Source of the DNA: Ferruginibacter sp.
Lineage (GTDB): Bacteria > Bacteroidota > Bacteroidia > Chitinophagales > Chitinophagaceae
Length of the DNA stretch: 8,375 nt
NCBI GenBank assembly: GCA_025357775.1
Contig: JANXOQ010000175.1
Span: 1 to 8,375 of the forward strand
Direction: 5' to 3'
The translations under genes were made by a program, and so were the position numbers. The notes beneath the pieces are model-generated. The model made no database searches. It saw nothing but the letters and a program-made list of their open reading frames with translations, and was not told the DNA's origin. Below, in pieces: positions 7,279 to 8,375 of this stretch (positions are counted from its first letter, which is position 1; the number at the start of each line of letters is the position of its first letter).

Positions 7279-8271
7279 TTAGTCAGTTATATAAGGGTAT
7301 TCACTATCTATATAAACATCTTTTAGCAACTCATCCTCATTTGGCCATGGGCTTTCCTCTGCAAATTTAACTGCTTCTTCTATCTCTGCTTTCACTCTAT
7401 CATTTATTACTTCAATGTCTTTGTCACTTACCAAATATTCAGTTTTCAATACATCAAGCACATGGTCTATCGGGTCTCTTTCTTTATACTCCTCTAGTTC
7501 TTCCTTTGTTCTATATTTTTGAGGGTCACTCATGCTATGCCCTTTGTATCTGTATGTTTTTATTTCTAATAAGGTTGGTCCTCCTTTTTCTCTTGCCCTG
7601 TTCACAGCCCTCAGCACTGCATTATGCACATCCTCTGGGCTCATGCCATCTACTGTATCAGCAGGCATTTCGTAAGCATCAGCCATTTTATAAATATCCA
7701 ATGTTTTGCTAGTACGTGCTACAGAAGTACCCATTGCGTAGTGGTTATTTTCACAAATAAAGACTACGGGTAAATCCCACAACATAGCCATATTAAACGT
7801 TTCGTGTAGCATACCTTGCCTTGCAGCACCATCACCAAAATAACAAAGCACTACATTTTTAGTACCATTGTATCTTTCAGCAAAAGCAATACCTGCACCA
7901 GTTCCTATTTGAGCCCCTACAATTCCATGTCCTCCAAAAAAACCTTGCTCCACACCAAAAAGGTGCATACTACCACCTTTTCCCTTACTACATCCTGTAG
8001 CTTTACCATACAACTCTGCCATACAACTTTTTGCAGATACTCCCTTTGCTATGGCTAGTGCATGATTACGATAAGCAGTAATCATTTTATCATCTGGGGT
8101 GGTAGCCGTCATACATCCAGCGGCTACTGCTTCTTGTCCAATATACAAATGGCAAAAGCCACGTATTTTTTGCATTCCATACAATTGACCCGTTTTTTCT
8201 TCAAAACGGCGCATCAATAACATTAATTCGTACCAGTAAAGGTATGTTTCTTTAGAAAACTTTGTTGCCAA
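7279..8271 (-). CDS. pdhA: Pyruvate dehydrogenase E1 component, alpha subunit
   Basis: This is the alpha subunit of the thiamine-diphosphate-dependent E1 of the pyruvate dehydrogenase complex, which decarboxylates pyruvate for transfer to the E2 lipoyl domain. It works as a heterotetramer with a separate beta subunit, which is not in this window. The 330 residues match the family length. Motifs are MRRFEEKTGQLYGMQKIRGFCHLYIGQEA (20-48), YRNHA with H70, the ThDP motif from GDG (146-148) to ENNHYAMGT (N175/N176), and the phosphorylation-loop-like YRYKGHSMSDPQKYRT (240-255) with H245. The start is a TTG at 8271-8269: the residues after it (ATKFSKETYLYWYE) look like the family N-terminus, no in-frame ATG lies between it and an upstream in-frame TAA, and the next Met (residue 17) would remove conserved sequence. 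No Shine-Dalgarno is seen. 2-oxoisovalerate E1 alpha is a related alternative, but the sequence reads as the pyruvate type. Confidence 0.95.
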   Translation of the reverse strand: MATKFSKETYLYWYELMLLMRRFEEKTGQLYGMQKIRGFCHLYIGQEAVAAGCMTATTPDDKMITAYRNHALAIAKGVSAKSCMAELYGKATGCSKGKGGSMHLFGVEQGFFGGHGIVGAQIGTGAGIAFAERYNGTKNVVLCYFGDGAARQGMLHETFNMAMLWDLPVVFICENNHYAMGTSVARTSKTLDIYKMADAYEMPADTVDGMSPEDVHNAVLRAVNRAREKGGPTLLEIKTYRYKGHSMSDPQKYRTKEELEEYKERDPIDHVLDVLKTEYLVSDKDIEVINDRVKAEIEEAVKFAEESPWPNEDELLKDVYIDSEYPYITD

Positions 8272-8289
8272 AGGAGTAGTTTTTAGGTT

Positions 8290-8298
8290 GCAAATATA
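8290..8298 (-). promoter_or_regulatory. Candidate pdhA promoter -7 box (TATATTTGC)
   Basis: This is a perfect minus-strand match to the Bacteroidota -7 consensus TAnnTTTGY, ending 18 bp before the TTG start. It predicts a leader of only about 10-13 nt. The expected -33 TTTG is not evident; the region upstream is AT-rich with a 10-bp palindrome ATTTTAAAAT (8309-8318). Confidence 0.5.
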
Positions 8299-8375
8299 AG
8301 GTAATTAGATTTTAAAATTATATACTTAATCTTTACATGTGTACGTTTCTTTTTAGATTTAATCCAGTATTAAAT

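Noticed and set aside
7506..8058. Plus-strand open frames of 68 and 80 codons
   Set aside because: They are antisense to pdhA, which is fully conserved on the other strand.

Overview
The window is about 8.4 kb of AT-rich chromosomal DNA that looks like Bacteroidota, most likely the Chitinophagales/Chitinophagaceae side. This assignment is inferred from three things: the protein types (DUF58, a SPOUT-only TrmH-like methyltransferase, a stand-alone CsaA, a pyruvate dehydrogenase E1 alpha beginning MATKFSKETY), the absence of obvious Shine-Dalgarno sequences, and matches to the Bacteroidota -7 promoter box TAnnTTTG. Almost everything is housekeeping. I see no rRNA, tRNA, CRISPR array, intact transposon or phage gene.

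Layout. Positions 1-489 (+) hold the 3' end of a DUF58 gene cut by the window edge. Positions 834-1382 and 1477-3126 (both -) hold a TrmH-family RNA methyltransferase downstream of pyrG (CTP synthase). A 517-bp AT-rich divergent spacer follows. It contains a candidate pyrG promoter, an operator-like palindrome and a strong hairpin just before the pyrG start. csaA (3644-3973, +) reads away from it. Positions about 4117-4596 (+) hold the decayed 3' part of an MFS transporter gene, broken by stops and frameshifts. The right half is a run of minus-strand genes, in transcription order: pdhA (8271-7279), a membrane-anchored TPR protein (7225-6485), ribH (6474-5917), a LutA-like CCG iron-sulfur protein (5895-5176) and an EVE-domain protein (5045-4620).

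How the genes fit together. The TPR gene, ribH and the LutA-like gene are separated by only 10 and 21 bp and are probably co-transcribed. pdhA lies just upstream, separated by 53 bp that contain a terminator-like hairpin, so the downstream genes may be partly uncoupled from it. pyrG and the methyltransferase are 94 bp apart and probably share a transcript. The proteins serve unrelated basic functions: pyruvate oxidation, riboflavin synthesis, CTP synthesis, RNA modification and nucleic-acid binding.

The points most worth a second look are the MFS pseudogene, an acidic insertion of about 29 residues in lumazine synthase, a 13-bp hairpin in the pyrG leader that pairs fully only in the pyrG-sense RNA, and a TTG start with a very short predicted leader on pdhA. 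I did not find a convincing new multi-gene system.
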